This document shows, one piece after another, positions 15,792-24,492 of a DNA stretch of 50,485 nucleotides (positions are counted from its first letter, which is position 1; every line of letters starts with the position of its first letter). This stretch comes from Cupriavidus gilardii. GTDB taxonomy: Bacteria > Pseudomonadota > Gammaproteobacteria > Burkholderiales > Burkholderiaceae. Location: contig NZ_VZOV01000028.1 in the NCBI RefSeq assembly GCF_008801915.1, forward strand, positions 1 to 50,485, given 5' to 3'. A model generated the notes under the pieces. That model was not told the origin of the DNA, did no database searches, and was given only the letters and a program-made list of their open reading frames with translations. The translations under genes were made by a program, and so were the position numbers.

Positions 15792-17135
15792 ATGAAACCA
15801 GTGATCGCACTCGTCGGCCGCCCCAATGTGGGCAAGTCGACGTTATTCAACCGCCTGACCCGCTCGCGCGACGCGCTGGTCGCGGACCTGCCGGGCCTGA
15901 CCCGCGACCGCCACTATGGCGAGGGGCGCGGCGCCGACCGTCCGTATATCGTCATCGATACCGGCGGCTTCGAACCGGTGGCCAAGGAGGGCATCGTCGC
16001 CGAGATGGCCAAGCAGACCCGGCAGGCCGTGGTCGAGGCCGACGTCGTGATCTTCATCGTCGATGGCCGCCTGGGCCTGGCGCCGCAGGATCTGGTCATC
16101 GCCGACTATCTGCGCAAGACCGGCCGCCGCGTGATGCTGGCGGTCAACAAGGCCGAGGGCATGAAGTACACCGCGGTCGCGGCCGACTTCTACGAGCTCG
16201 GCATGGGCGATCCCTATGCGATTTCGGCCACTCACGGCGACGGCGTGCGCGAACTGATCGAGGAAGCGCTGGAGGCCGCGGTCGAGCAGCGTCCCGAGCT
16301 GGCCGAGCCCGAGGACCAGAACACGCGCGGCACCAAGATCGCGATCGTGGGCCGCCCCAACGTCGGCAAGTCGACGCTGGTCAATACGCTGATCGGCGAG
16401 GAGCGCGTGATCGCGTTCGACATGCCGGGCACCACGCGCGATGCGATCTATGTCGAGTTCGAGCGGGGCGGCAAGCCGTACACGCTGATCGACACGGCCG
16501 GTCTGCGCAAGCGGGGCAAGGTGTTCGAGGCGATCGAGAAATTCTCGGTGGTCAAGACGCTGCAGTCGATCGCCGATGCGAACGTGGTGGTGCTGCTGCT
16601 CGATGCCCAGCAGGACGTCTCCGAGCAGGACGCGCATATCGCCGGCTTCATCGTCGAGTCGGGACGGGCGCTGGTGGTCGGCGTCAACAAGTGGGACGGG
16701 CTGGACGGCCATACCCGCGACCGGATCAAGCACGATCTGCAGCGCAAGCTGCAGTTCCTCGATTTCGCCAACTTCCATTTCATCTCGGCGCGCGAGCGCA
16801 CCGGCATCGGCCCGCTGCTGCGCTCGGTCGACGACGCGTACGCCGCGGCGATGCTCAAGATGCCGACGCCGAAGCTGACCCGCGTGCTGCACGACGCGGT
16901 GGCCTTCCAGCAGCCGCGCCGCGTCGGCGCGACTCGCCCGAAGATGCGCTACGCGCACCAGGGTGGTTCCAATCCGCCGATCATCGTCGTGCACGGCAAC
17001 TCGCTGAACGCGGTGCCGGAAACCTATCGGCGTTTTCTGGAAGGGCGCTTCCGCGCGGCCTTCAATTTGAAGGGAACACCGCTTCGAATCGAATTTCGTA
17101 CGAACAAAAACCCGTACGCGGACTCGAAGGATTGA
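15792..17135 (+). CDS. der: Ribosome biogenesis GTPase Der
   Basis: Tandem-GTPase needed for 50S subunit assembly. Two G domains each carry GRPNVGKST (residues 8-16 and near 187-195), followed by the G4 motifs NKAEG and NKWDG. A C-terminal KH-like domain contains the HQGGSNPP segment typical of Der. Length is 447 residues. The start at MKPVIALVGRPNVG is fixed by homology, although no good ribosome-binding site precedes it. A GGAGG at 15744-15748 sits one base before an in-frame ATG at 15750, which would add 14 unconserved residues. Confidence 0.95.
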   Translation: MKPVIALVGRPNVGKSTLFNRLTRSRDALVADLPGLTRDRHYGEGRGADRPYIVIDTGGFEPVAKEGIVAEMAKQTRQAVVEADVVIFIVDGRLGLAPQDLVIADYLRKTGRRVMLAVNKAEGMKYTAVAADFYELGMGDPYAISATHGDGVRELIEEALEAAVEQRPELAEPEDQNTRGTKIAIVGRPNVGKSTLVNTLIGEERVIAFDMPGTTRDAIYVEFERGGKPYTLIDTAGLRKRGKVFEAIEKFSVVKTLQSIADANVVVLLLDAQQDVSEQDAHIAGFIVESGRALVVGVNKWDGLDGHTRDRIKHDLQRKLQFLDFANFHFISARERTGIGPLLRSVDDAYAAAMLKMPTPKLTRVLHDAVAFQQPRRVGATRPKMRYAHQGGSNPPIIVVHGNSLNAVPETYRRFLEGRFRAAFNLKGTPLRIEFRTNKNPYADSKD

Positions 17136-17158
17136 GTCGGAAAAGGCGGTCAGATGGG

Positions 17159-17184
17159 GGCGCCGCAGCCCCGTCTGTGGCGCC
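17159..17184. repeat. Hairpin downstream of der
   Basis: A 10-bp stem with one G-U pair (arms 17159-17168 and 17175-17184) and loop CCCCGT lies 24 bases after the der stop. It may be a weak terminator or processing site; the following bases are not T-rich. Confidence 0.45.
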
Positions 17185-17194
17185 GAAGTTTCGT

Positions 17195-17223
17195 TTGCGT
17201 TCGTTTGGAACTGCGGCTAAATT
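17195..17223 (+). promoter_or_regulatory. Putative hfq promoter
   Basis: TTGCGT (17195-17200), a 17-base spacer and TAAATT (17218-17223) form a moderate sigma-70 match. A leader of about 135 bases would follow, containing further short hairpins (for example 17230-17245). Assignment is tentative. Confidence 0.35.
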
Positions 17224-17365
17224 CACACTAGCGGGAGCCCCCGCTGGTTGATGCCGGCCTGGTACCGTTTTGACTTTTTTTGACGCGATCTTGCGTCGTC
17301 CGACTTGAAACCGGGGATATCGATCCCCATCATTGATCACTAAATCTATAAATTTGGAGTGTGCC

Positions 17366-17605
17366 ATGAGCAACAAAGGGCAATTGCTACAAGACCCGTT
17401 CCTGAACGCGCTGCGCAAGGAGCACGTGCCGGTTTCCATCTACCTCGTCAATGGCATCAAGCTGCAAGGTAATATCGAATCGTTCGACCAATACGTCGTC
17501 CTGCTGCGTAACACGGTGACGCAGATGGTCTACAAGCATGCGATTTCCACTGTCGTTCCCGCGCGCGCGGTCAATTTCCGCGTCGACGACTCCGCGGAAG
17601 GCTGA
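17366..17605 (+). CDS. hfq: RNA chaperone Hfq
   Basis: Hexameric Sm-like RNA-binding protein that pairs small RNAs with mRNAs. Length is 79 residues, as in other betaproteobacteria. The Sm1 motif ([25 protein letters not shown], here residues 23-47) and the Sm2 motif [10 protein letters not shown] are intact. The proximal face lysine/histidine (YKH) is conserved. The ATG at 17366 has TTTGGAG upstream. It is followed by hflX, the conserved hfq-hflX-hflK-hflC order. Confidence 0.97.
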
Positions 17606-17660
17606 TTCCGACGCCGCTCGCATTTCCCGCCGCGCGCACGCGCGGCAATCACGCTCCGAC

Positions 17661-17692
17661 GCCGCGCCAGCGCCATCCGGTGCTGGCGCGGC
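17661..17692 (+). terminator. Possible hfq terminator or attenuator
   Basis: A perfect 11-bp stem (17661-17671 and 17682-17692) with a 10-base loop is followed by ATCGTTCTTT, a weak T-run. A smaller GC-palindrome at 17629-17646 precedes it. Since hflX follows, this may only partly stop transcription. Confidence 0.5.
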
Positions 17693-17778
17693 ATCGTTCT
17701 TTGTAGCGTCGCGTTTTGCGGAGCGCGCCTTCCTGTTTCTGATCCCCGTTTTTTCCCGCGCCGCTGTGCGCCCCGAGC

Positions 17779-19203
17779 TTGCAACCTAGAGCCACTTCCC
17801 CCTCCGAACCCACCCGCGCCATTCTCGTCGGCGTCGATTTCGGCAAGCACGATTTCGAAGAGAGCCTGAGCGAACTGGCGTTGCTGACGTCCACCGCCGG
17901 CTCCACGCCGGTGCATACCCTGACCGGCAAGCGTTCGCGTCCGGATCCGGCGCTGTTCATCGGCTCGGGCAAGGCCGAGGAGCTGAAGGAAGCGGCCGAC
18001 GCGCTCGATGCCGACGTGGTGGTGTTCAACCACGCGCTGAGTCCCGCGCAGCAGCGCAATCTCGAACGCTTTCTGAACCGGCACGTGATCGACCGCACGG
18101 GCCTGATCCTCGATATCTTCGGCCAGCGCGCGCAAAGCCATGTCGGCAAGGTGCAGGTCGAACTGGCCCAGGTGCAATACCGCGCCTCGCGGCTGGTCCG
18201 CGCCTGGAGCCACCTGGAGCGGCAGAAGGGCGGTATCGGCATGCGCGGCGGCCCGGGCGAGCGCCAGCTCGAACTGGACCGCCGCATGCTGGACGACCGC
18301 GCCAAGCGGCTGAAGACGGATCTGTCGCGGCTGCAGCGCCAGCACAGCACGCAGCGCCGTGCCCGCGCGCGCAACGAGACGCTGAGCATCTCGCTGGTCG
18401 GCTATACCAATGCCGGCAAGTCGACGCTGTTCAACGCGCTGACCAAGGCGCGCGCCTATGCGGCCAACCAGTTGTTCGCGACGCTCGATACGACCTCGCG
18501 CCGGCTCTATCTGGATGGCCTGGGCAATGTGGTGCTGTCCGATACCGTCGGCTTCATCCGCGACCTGCCGACCCAGCTGGTGGCGGCGTTCCGAGCCACG
18601 CTGGAGGAGACAGTGCATGCCGATCTGCTGCTGCATGTGGTCGACGCCGCCAGTCCGGTGCGACACGAGCAGATCGAACAGGTCAATCGCGTGCTGGCGG
18701 AGATCGATGCGGCCGACATTCCGCAGATCGTCGTGATGAACAAGATCGACGCGGCCCCTGAACTGCTCGAACACGGTCCGCGCATCGAACGCAACGAGGA
18801 CGGTGTGCCCGTGCGGGTCTTCATCAGCGCGCGCGACGGCATCGGGCTGGACGGCCTGCGCGATGCGATCGTCGATGTCGCCCGCTGGCTGGCCGAGCGG
18901 CCGGCCGCGCCGGACCCGGCCGACCCGCGGCTGCAGGATCTGCACGAGCGCCGCCAGCCGGAGGGCGACGGCGCGGATGGCGCCGCGTTTGCCGAGCTCG
19001 GCGCCGATGCGCAGTCCGACGCGGAAGATGCCGATCCGGATTCGGACTCCGCTTCGGACTTCGGTTCGGACTCCGCTTCGGACTCCGGTTCGGACTCCGC
19101 TTCGGACTCCGGTTCCGACGCGGATTTCGACCGCGGTTCGGACCCTGGTTCGGAGCCCCGAGCGCGGGCCGATCGCCGACTTCCCGATCGCGACGCCGAC
19201 TGA
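17779..19203 (+). CDS. hflX: GTPase HflX (ribosome-splitting/rescue factor)
   Basis: GTPase that splits stalled or hibernating ribosomes under stress. The N-terminal HflX domain includes NHALSPAQQRNLER, LILDIFGQRA and the glycine-rich GGIGMRGGPGERQLE. The G domain has GYTNAGKST (G1), DTVGF (G3) and NKID (G4). The only usable start is the TTG at 17779, because an in-frame TGA lies at 17740-17742 and no ATG or GTG lies between. A C-terminal acidic Ser/Asp tail of about 80 residues, with an eight-residue repeat, follows the conserved part and is not normal for HflX. Length is 474 residues. Confidence 0.92.
   Translation: MQPRATSPSEPTRAILVGVDFGKHDFEESLSELALLTSTAGSTPVHTLTGKRSRPDPALFIGSGKAEELKEAADALDADVVVFNHALSPAQQRNLERFLNRHVIDRTGLILDIFGQRAQSHVGKVQVELAQVQYRASRLVRAWSHLERQKGGIGMRGGPGERQLELDRRMLDDRAKRLKTDLSRLQRQHSTQRRARARNETLSISLVGYTNAGKSTLFNALTKARAYAANQLFATLDTTSRRLYLDGLGNVVLSDTVGFIRDLPTQLVAAFRATLEETVHADLLLHVVDAASPVRHEQIEQVNRVLAEIDAADIPQIVVMNKIDAAPELLEHGPRIERNEDGVPVRVFISARDGIGLDGLRDAIVDVARWLAERPAAPDPADPRLQDLHERRQPEGDGADGAAFAELGADAQSDAEDADPDSDSASDFGSDSASDSGSDSASDSGSDADFDRGSDPGSEPRARADRRLPDRDAD
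19041..19136 (+). repeat. 24-bp in-frame tandem repeat in hflX 3' end
   Basis: Four 24-base units encode SDSASDxG-type octapeptides. Units 1-3 are nearly identical (19041-19064, 19065-19088, 19089-19112) and unit 4 (19113-19136) is diverged. A partial fifth follows to about 19155. Confidence 0.9.
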
Positions 19204-19261
19204 CGCGGGCGGCGCCATGCGCCGCCTTCGGCATCAAATGAGCAAAAGTGGCGTCGATGGC

Positions 19262-19270
19262 TGCTAGAAT
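19262..19270 (+). promoter_or_regulatory. Extended -10 promoter for hflK
   Basis: TGCTAGAAT, identical to the ndk element, lies 36 bases before the hflK ATG and after the hflX stop. It suggests hflK-hflC have their own promoter in addition to read-through from hfq-hflX. Confidence 0.55.
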
Positions 19271-19305
19271 CCCCTCGTTACAACTTTCCCGGAACCGTGC
19301 CCTAC

Positions 19306-20667
19306 ATGCCCCAGTTCTCCCGGACCTCTGATACAAGCCTTGCCCGAGGCGCCCGTCGGCCGAGCAGCTGGCAGCGTCTGCGCGCGATCCTGTCGCTGAA
19401 CGATCCTCGCTGGGGCCGTGGCGACAAGGACGACGAGGACAAGGATGGGCGCGACGGCGGACGCGACAACGGCCGCCAGAACCAGCGCCCGCAGGACGGT
19501 CCGCCGGACCTCGACGAGCTGTGGCGCGATTTCAACCGCCGCCTGAACAGCCTGCTGGGCCGCAAGGACAACGGCGGCGGCAACAACAACCAGAACTTCG
19601 GCGGCGGCACCCGCACGCCGGGCAAGGGCTCCGGCATCGGCGCCGGCGTGATCGCGGTCGCGGTGATCGCGATCTGGCTGGCCAGCGGCTTCTTCATGGT
19701 GCAGGAAGGCCAGACCGCGGTGGTGCTGCAGTTCGGCAAGTTCAAATACACCACCGGTCCGGGTATCAACTGGCGCATGCCGTGGCCGATCCAGTCGGCC
19801 GAGATCGTCAACCTGTCGGCCGTGCGCTCGGTCGAGGTTGGCCGTTCGACCTCGATCAAGGACAGCAATCTGAAAGACTCGTCGATGCTGACGCAGGACG
19901 AGAACATCATCGACGTCCGCTTCACGGTGCAGTACGACATCCAGGACGCAACCGAATTCCTGTTCTTCAACAAGACCGACCGCGGCGGCGACGAGGAACT
20001 GGTGACGCAGGCCGCCGAGACCTCGGTGCGCGAGATCGTCGGCCGCAACAAGATGGATTCGGTGCTGTACGAGAACCGCGAACAGATCGCCCAGGGCCTG
20101 GCCAAGTCGATCCAGGCAATTCTGTCGGCCTACAAGACCGGCATCCGCGTGATTTCGGTGAACGTGCAGAGCGTGCAGCCGCCGGAGCAGGTGCAGGCGG
20201 CGTTCGACGACGTCAACAAGGCCAGCCAGGACCGCGAGCGCGCGATCAGCGAAGGCCAGGCCTACGCCAACGACGTGATTCCGCGCGCCCAGGGTACCGC
20301 CGCGCGCCTGGCCGAGGAGGCGCAGGCTTACAAGGCCCGCGTGATCGCGCAGGCCGAGGGCGATGCCTCGCGCTTCCGCCAGGTGCAGAACGAGTACGCC
20401 AAGGCGCCGCAGGTCACGCGCGACCGCATCTATCTGGAAACGATGCAGCAGATCTACGCCAATACCAGCAAGGTGCTGGTCGATACGAAACAGGGCAACA
20501 ATCTCCTCTACCTGCCGCTGGACAAGCTGATGGCGCAGTCGCAGGGCGATTCCCGCGGGATGGCCGGCGCGGTGCCGCCGCCGGCCACGCCGGCACCGGT
20601 GCCGGACGCCAGCGCCGACACGCGTTCGCGCGAAGCGCTGCGCAATCGCGATCGCGATTCCCGTTGA
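19306..20667 (+). CDS. hflK: FtsH protease modulator HflK
   Basis: SPFH/prohibitin-family membrane protein that, with HflC, cages the FtsH protease. A charged, Gly/Asn-rich cytoplasmic N terminus leads to one membrane segment near residues 110-130. The SPFH domain follows (EGQTAVVLQFGKFKYTTGPG), then coiled-coil to about 400 and a Pro/Ala tail. The ATG at 19306 is preferred over the in-frame GTG at 19297, because GGAA lies 11 bases before the former and only 2 before the latter. It precedes hflC by 13 bases. Length is 453 residues. Confidence 0.94.
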   Translation: MPQFSRTSDTSLARGARRPSSWQRLRAILSLNDPRWGRGDKDDEDKDGRDGGRDNGRQNQRPQDGPPDLDELWRDFNRRLNSLLGRKDNGGGNNNQNFGGGTRTPGKGSGIGAGVIAVAVIAIWLASGFFMVQEGQTAVVLQFGKFKYTTGPGINWRMPWPIQSAEIVNLSAVRSVEVGRSTSIKDSNLKDSSMLTQDENIIDVRFTVQYDIQDATEFLFFNKTDRGGDEELVTQAAETSVREIVGRNKMDSVLYENREQIAQGLAKSIQAILSAYKTGIRVISVNVQSVQPPEQVQAAFDDVNKASQDRERAISEGQAYANDVIPRAQGTAARLAEEAQAYKARVIAQAEGDASRFRQVQNEYAKAPQVTRDRIYLETMQQIYANTSKVLVDTKQGNNLLYLPLDKLMAQSQGDSRGMAGAVPPPATPAPVPDASADTRSREALRNRDRDSR

Positions 20668-20680
20668 GGAGAGAACCGAG

Positions 20681-21571
20681 ATGAACCGACTGATTTCCTA
20701 TGCCATCGGCCTCTTCATCGTGCTGGCGATTGCCTCCTCGATGGTGTTCGTGGTCGACCAGCGGCAGTACGCCGTGGTGTTCGCCTTCGGCGAGATCAAG
20801 CAGGTGGTGCGCGACCCCGGCCTGCATTTCAAGCTGCCGCCGCCGCTGCAGAACGTGGTCTTCATGGACCGCCGCCTGCAGACCATCGACGTGGCCGCCG
20901 GCGAGCGTTTCCTGACCGCCGAGAAGAAGAGCATGATGGTGGACTGGTTCGTCAAATGGCGAATCACCGATCCGCGCAAGTTTTTCGTCGCCTTCGGCGG
21001 CAACCTGCGCGGCGCGCAGGACCGCATGACGCAGCGGATCGATGCCGCGGCGCGCGAGGAGTTCGGGCGCCGCACCGTTGCCGAGGTGGTCGCCGGCGAG
21101 CGCGACAAGGTCATGCAGAACATCCGCAACAGCATGACCGAGTACGGCCAGTCGGTCGGCGTCGAGATCCTCGACGTGCGCCTGAAGCGCGTCGACCTGC
21201 TGCCGGCGATCAGCGAATCGGTCTACCGCCGGATGGAAGCCGAGCGCAAGCGCGTCGCCAACGAGCTGCGCTCGACCGGCGCGGCCGAGGGCGAGAAGAT
21301 CCGCGCCGACGCCGATCGTCAGCGCGAGGTGGTGCTGGCCGAGGCCTATCGCGAGGCGCAGAAGATCAAGGGCGAGGGCGATGCCCGCGCCTCGCAGATC
21401 TACGCCGATGCGTTCGGCCGCGATCCGCAGTTCGCGCAGTTCTGGCGCAGCATGGAAGCCTATCGCAACACCTTCCGCGACAAGCGCGACGTGCTGGTGC
21501 TGGAACCCGACTCCGAGTTCTTCCGCTACATGCGCTCGTCGGGCGGCGCGCAGACGGCGACCCGTCGCTAG
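20681..21571 (+). CDS. hflC: FtsH protease modulator HflC
   Basis: Partner of HflK in the periplasm-facing HflKC complex around FtsH. An N-terminal membrane segment spans about residues 5-24. The SPFH domain begins at DQRQYAVVFAFGE, and a coiled-coil region with repeated Glu/Ala/Arg follows (AEAYREAQKIKGEGDARA). Length is 296 residues, usual for HflC. GAGGAG lies just upstream of the ATG. It is followed by an 8-bp tandem repeat and a terminator. Confidence 0.95.
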   Translation: MNRLISYAIGLFIVLAIASSMVFVVDQRQYAVVFAFGEIKQVVRDPGLHFKLPPPLQNVVFMDRRLQTIDVAAGERFLTAEKKSMMVDWFVKWRITDPRKFFVAFGGNLRGAQDRMTQRIDAAAREEFGRRTVAEVVAGERDKVMQNIRNSMTEYGQSVGVEILDVRLKRVDLLPAISESVYRRMEAERKRVANELRSTGAAEGEKIRADADRQREVVLAEAYREAQKIKGEGDARASQIYADAFGRDPQFAQFWRSMEAYRNTFRDKRDVLVLEPDSEFFRYMRSSGGAQTATRR

Positions 21572-21593
21572 CGAGCGTACCGGCCTCCGCAGT

Positions 21594-21633
21594 GCGATAG
21601 CGCGATAACGCGGTAGCGCGGCAGTGCGGTAGT
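21594..21633 (+). repeat. Five tandem 8-bp repeats after hflC
   Basis: Five consecutive octamers of the form GCGRTAGY (GCGATAGC, GCGATAAC, GCGGTAGC, GCGGCAGT, GCGGTAGT) lie between the hflC stop and its terminator. They are non-coding. Confidence 0.7.
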
Positions 21634-21645
21634 CCGCTGTGCCCG

Positions 21646-21667
21646 AACCCCGGCTTGCCGGGGTTTT
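21646..21667 (+). terminator. Intrinsic terminator of the hfl cluster
   Basis: An 8-bp stem (AACCCCGG / CCGGGGTT) with loop CTTG is followed by TTTTG. It lies between hflC and hisZ. Confidence 0.7.
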
Positions 21668-21773
21668 GTTCGCCCGCAGGGCGGTGCGCCATCGGCGCCG
21701 TCCGCTGACCGATGCCCCTTTTGTGCGAGCCGCCCGCGCCCGGCCCGCGACCCACATGAATCAGAGAAGCACC

Positions 21774-22925
21774 ATGTCCAACCACTGGCTCCTGCCCGAG
21801 AACATCGCCGACGTGCTGCCGTCGGAGGCCCGCAAGATCGAGGAGCTGCGCCGCCGCATGCTCGATCTGTTCCGCACCTACGGCTACGAGCTGGTGATGC
21901 CGCCGCTGCTGGAATACATCGAGTCGCTGCTGACCGGCACCGGCCACGATCTGGACCTGCGTACCTTCAAGCTGGTCGACCAGCTGTCGGGCCGCACGAT
22001 GGGCCTGCGTGCCGATATCACGCCGCAGGTTGCCCGCATCGACGCACACCTGCTGAATCGTCCCGGCGTGACGCGGCTGTGCTACGCCGGCAACGTGCTG
22101 CACGCGCGCCCGGCCGGCTTTCATGCGACGCGCGAGCCGATCCAGGTCGGTGCCGAGATCTATGGCCATGCGGGCCTGGAGGCCGACGTCGAGATCCAGA
22201 ATCTGATGCTGGCCGCGCTGCAGTCGGCCGGGCTCGGCGAGGTGCGGCTGGACCTGTGCCATGCCGGCATCGTCGCGGCGCTGCTCGACGGCCTGCCGCC
22301 GGCGCGCAGCAACGAGCAGGCCCTGTTCGATGCGCTCGAGAACAAGGATGTGCCGGGCCTGCGCGAGCTGACCGCCGGTTTCCCGCAGGTCGAGCGCGAC
22401 GCGCTGCTGGCGCTGCCGACGCTGTATGGCGGCCCCGAGGTGATCGAACGGGCCCGCGCGGTGCTGCCGAGCAGTCCGGCCATCGGCCGCGCGCTGGACG
22501 AGCTGGCGTTCCTCGCCGGCGAGGTGCGCGGCGCCACGGTCAATATCGACCTTGCCGATCTGCGCGGTTACCACTATCACAGTGGAGTCATGTTCGCGGC
22601 CTACGTGGCGGGCCTGCCCAACCACGTCGCCCGCGGCGGCCGCTACGACAAGGTAGGCGAGGCCTTCGGCCGCGCGCGCCCGGCCACCGGCTTTTCGCTG
22701 GACCTGCGCGAGGTGGCGGCGCTGTCGCCGGTCGAGGTGCGCGCGCTGGCGATCTTCGCGCCGTGGGACGCCGATCCCGCGCTGCGCACCGCGATCGCGG
22801 CGCTGCGCGAGGGCGGCGAGATCGTGATTCAGTCGCTGCCGGGCCACACGCACGAGCTCGACGAGTTCAATTGCGACCGCCAGCTGGTGCGCGACGGCGG
22901 CCGCTGGGTGGTGGTGCCGCGCTGA
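21774..22925 (+). CDS. hisZ: ATP phosphoribosyltransferase regulatory subunit HisZ
   Basis: HisRS-like protein that lacks aminoacylation and activates a short-form HisG in the first step of histidine synthesis. It has the class II catalytic fold (YELVMPPLLEYIES, GLRADITPQVARI, RGGRYDKVGEAFGRARPATGFS) but no anticodon-binding domain. Length is 383 residues, as expected. The ATG at 21774 has AGAGAAG upstream; an ATG at 21756 would add six residues. Its place before purA is typical of betaproteobacteria. Confidence 0.93.
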   Translation: MSNHWLLPENIADVLPSEARKIEELRRRMLDLFRTYGYELVMPPLLEYIESLLTGTGHDLDLRTFKLVDQLSGRTMGLRADITPQVARIDAHLLNRPGVTRLCYAGNVLHARPAGFHATREPIQVGAEIYGHAGLEADVEIQNLMLAALQSAGLGEVRLDLCHAGIVAALLDGLPPARSNEQALFDALENKDVPGLRELTAGFPQVERDALLALPTLYGGPEVIERARAVLPSSPAIGRALDELAFLAGEVRGATVNIDLADLRGYHYHSGVMFAAYVAGLPNHVARGGRYDKVGEAFGRARPATGFSLDLREVAALSPVEVRALAIFAPWDADPALRTAIAALREGGEIVIQSLPGHTHELDEFNCDRQLVRDGGRWVVVPR

Positions 22926-22998
22926 GCGGCCGGTCTTGCCGCGGGCGCCGGTCTGAGCGGTTCTCCGGCCAAAATCGGGGATCGGCCCGCAACAAGAG

Positions 22999-23004
22999 TA
23001 GAAT
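22999..23004 (+). promoter_or_regulatory. Putative -10 element for purA
   Basis: TAGAAT lies 28 bases before the purA start, in the 107-base gap after hisZ. No clear -35 is seen. purA may also be read from hisZ. Confidence 0.4.
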
Positions 23005-23032
23005 ACGTTTTTAACCTTCTGACCAGTTCAAC

Positions 23033-24373
23033 ATGTCCGCTTCAGCAGTAAGCCAGGGACGCAACGTCGTCGTGATCGGCACCCAGTGGGGTGACGAAGG
23101 CAAAGGGAAAATCGTCGATTGGCTTACCGATCATGCAAAGGGCGTGGTGCGGTTCCAGGGTGGCCACAATGCCGGCCACACGCTGATCATCGGCGGCAAG
23201 AAAACGATTCTGCGGCTGATCCCGTCGGGGATCATGCGCGAAGGCACCGTCTGCTATATCGGCAACGGCGTGGTGCTGTCGCCCGAGGCGCTGTTCCGCG
23301 AGATCGAGGAACTGGAAGCGGCCGGCCTGCAGGTGCAGAACCGCCTGCGCATTTCCGAGGCGGCCACGCTGATCCTGCCGTACCACGTGGCCATCGACAA
23401 GGCGCGCGAGCTGCGCCGTGGCGCCGGCAAGATCGGCACCACCGGCCGCGGCATCGGCCCGGCTTACGAAGACAAGGTGGCCCGCCGCGCGCTGCGCGTG
23501 CAGGACCTGTTCGATCCGCAGCAATTCGCCGAACGCCTGCGCGAGAACCTGGACTTCCACAACTTCATGCTGACCCAGTACCTGGGCGCCGAGGCGGTGG
23601 ACTTCCAGCAGACGCTGGACGAGGCGCTGGCCTATGCGCCGCGCCTGGCGCCGATGGTGGCGGACGTGTCGGCCGAGCTGTACGCGGTCAATGCCGCCGG
23701 CCAGAACCTGATGTTCGAAGGCGCGCAGGGCACGCTGCTCGATGTCGATCACGGCACCTATCCGTTCGTGACCTCGAGCAACTGCGTGGCGGGCGCCGCC
23801 ACCGCCGGCGCCGGCGTCGGCCCGGGCCGTCTGCATTACATCCTGGGCATCACCAAGGCCTATTGCACGCGCGTCGGATCGGGCCCGTTCCCCAGCGAGC
23901 TGTACGACAACGACAATCCGCGCCGCCAGGATCCGATCGGCGTGCGTCTGGCCAATGTCGGCAAGGAATTCGGCTCGGTCACCGGCCGGCCGCGCCGCAC
24001 CGGCTGGCTCGATGCCGCGGCGCTGAAGCGCTCGGTGCAGATCAACGGCGTGTCGGGCCTGTGCATGACCAAGCTGGACGTGCTCGACGGCCTCGACACG
24101 ATCCGCCTGTGCGTCGGCTATACGCTGGACGGCAAGCAGATCGACATGCTGCCGCGCGGCTCGGACGCCGTGGCACGCTGCGAACCGATCTACGAAGACT
24201 TCGCCGGCTGGAACGAATCGACCTTCGGCATCAAGAGCTGGGACGCGCTGCCCGAGGCCGCGCGCCAGTACCTGAAGCGCATCGAGGAAGTGGTCGGCAT
24301 TCCGATCGACATGATCTCGACCGGTCCGGACCGCGACGAAACCATTCTGCTGCGTCATCCGTATCTGATCTGA
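23033..24373 (+). CDS. purA: Adenylosuccinate synthetase
   Basis: Condenses IMP with aspartate using GTP, the first committed step to AMP. The P-loop-like GTQWGDEGKGK lies at residues 16-26, with the catalytic Asp21. GGHNAGHT, the GTTGRGIGPAYEDK block and the C-terminal STGPDRDETI guanine-binding motif are all present. Length is 446 residues, slightly longer than E. coli. It is followed by a hairpin and a phosphoribosyltransferase. Confidence 0.96.
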   Translation: MSASAVSQGRNVVVIGTQWGDEGKGKIVDWLTDHAKGVVRFQGGHNAGHTLIIGGKKTILRLIPSGIMREGTVCYIGNGVVLSPEALFREIEELEAAGLQVQNRLRISEAATLILPYHVAIDKARELRRGAGKIGTTGRGIGPAYEDKVARRALRVQDLFDPQQFAERLRENLDFHNFMLTQYLGAEAVDFQQTLDEALAYAPRLAPMVADVSAELYAVNAAGQNLMFEGAQGTLLDVDHGTYPFVTSSNCVAGAATAGAGVGPGRLHYILGITKAYCTRVGSGPFPSELYDNDNPRRQDPIGVRLANVGKEFGSVTGRPRRTGWLDAAALKRSVQINGVSGLCMTKLDVLDGLDTIRLCVGYTLDGKQIDMLPRGSDAVARCEPIYEDFAGWNESTFGIKSWDALPEAARQYLKRIEEVVGIPIDMISTGPDRDETILLRHPYLI

Positions 24374-24417
24374 TTCGACGCCAGCCGCGGGCAAACCGCG
24401 GCCTTCGATGGAAATCC

Positions 24418-24435
24418 GGCCCGCGCAAGCGGGCC
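24418..24435 (+). terminator. Hairpin after purA
   Basis: A 7-bp GC stem with a GCAA tetraloop is followed only by TTACTG, so it is a weak terminator or an mRNA-end stabiliser. A CCGCGG-type mini-palindrome lies just before it. Confidence 0.45.
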
Positions 24436-24492
24436 TTACTGTATCCCGCGCACGGGAAACCCCTATTACAAAGCAGCGACGAAGAGCAAGCG

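Noticed and set aside
17743..17778. Frameshift hiding a normal ATG start of hflX
   Set aside because: The conserved sequence starts soon after the TTG and no other frame continues the protein upstream.
21594..21633. Iterons of a plasmid origin
   Set aside because: Only five 8-bp units, no rep gene, no AT-rich DNA, and a fully chromosomal context.
23005..23032. Purine riboswitch in front of purA
   Set aside because: The leader is under 30 bases if the -10 at 22999 is used, too short for an aptamer, and no purine-aptamer core is visible.
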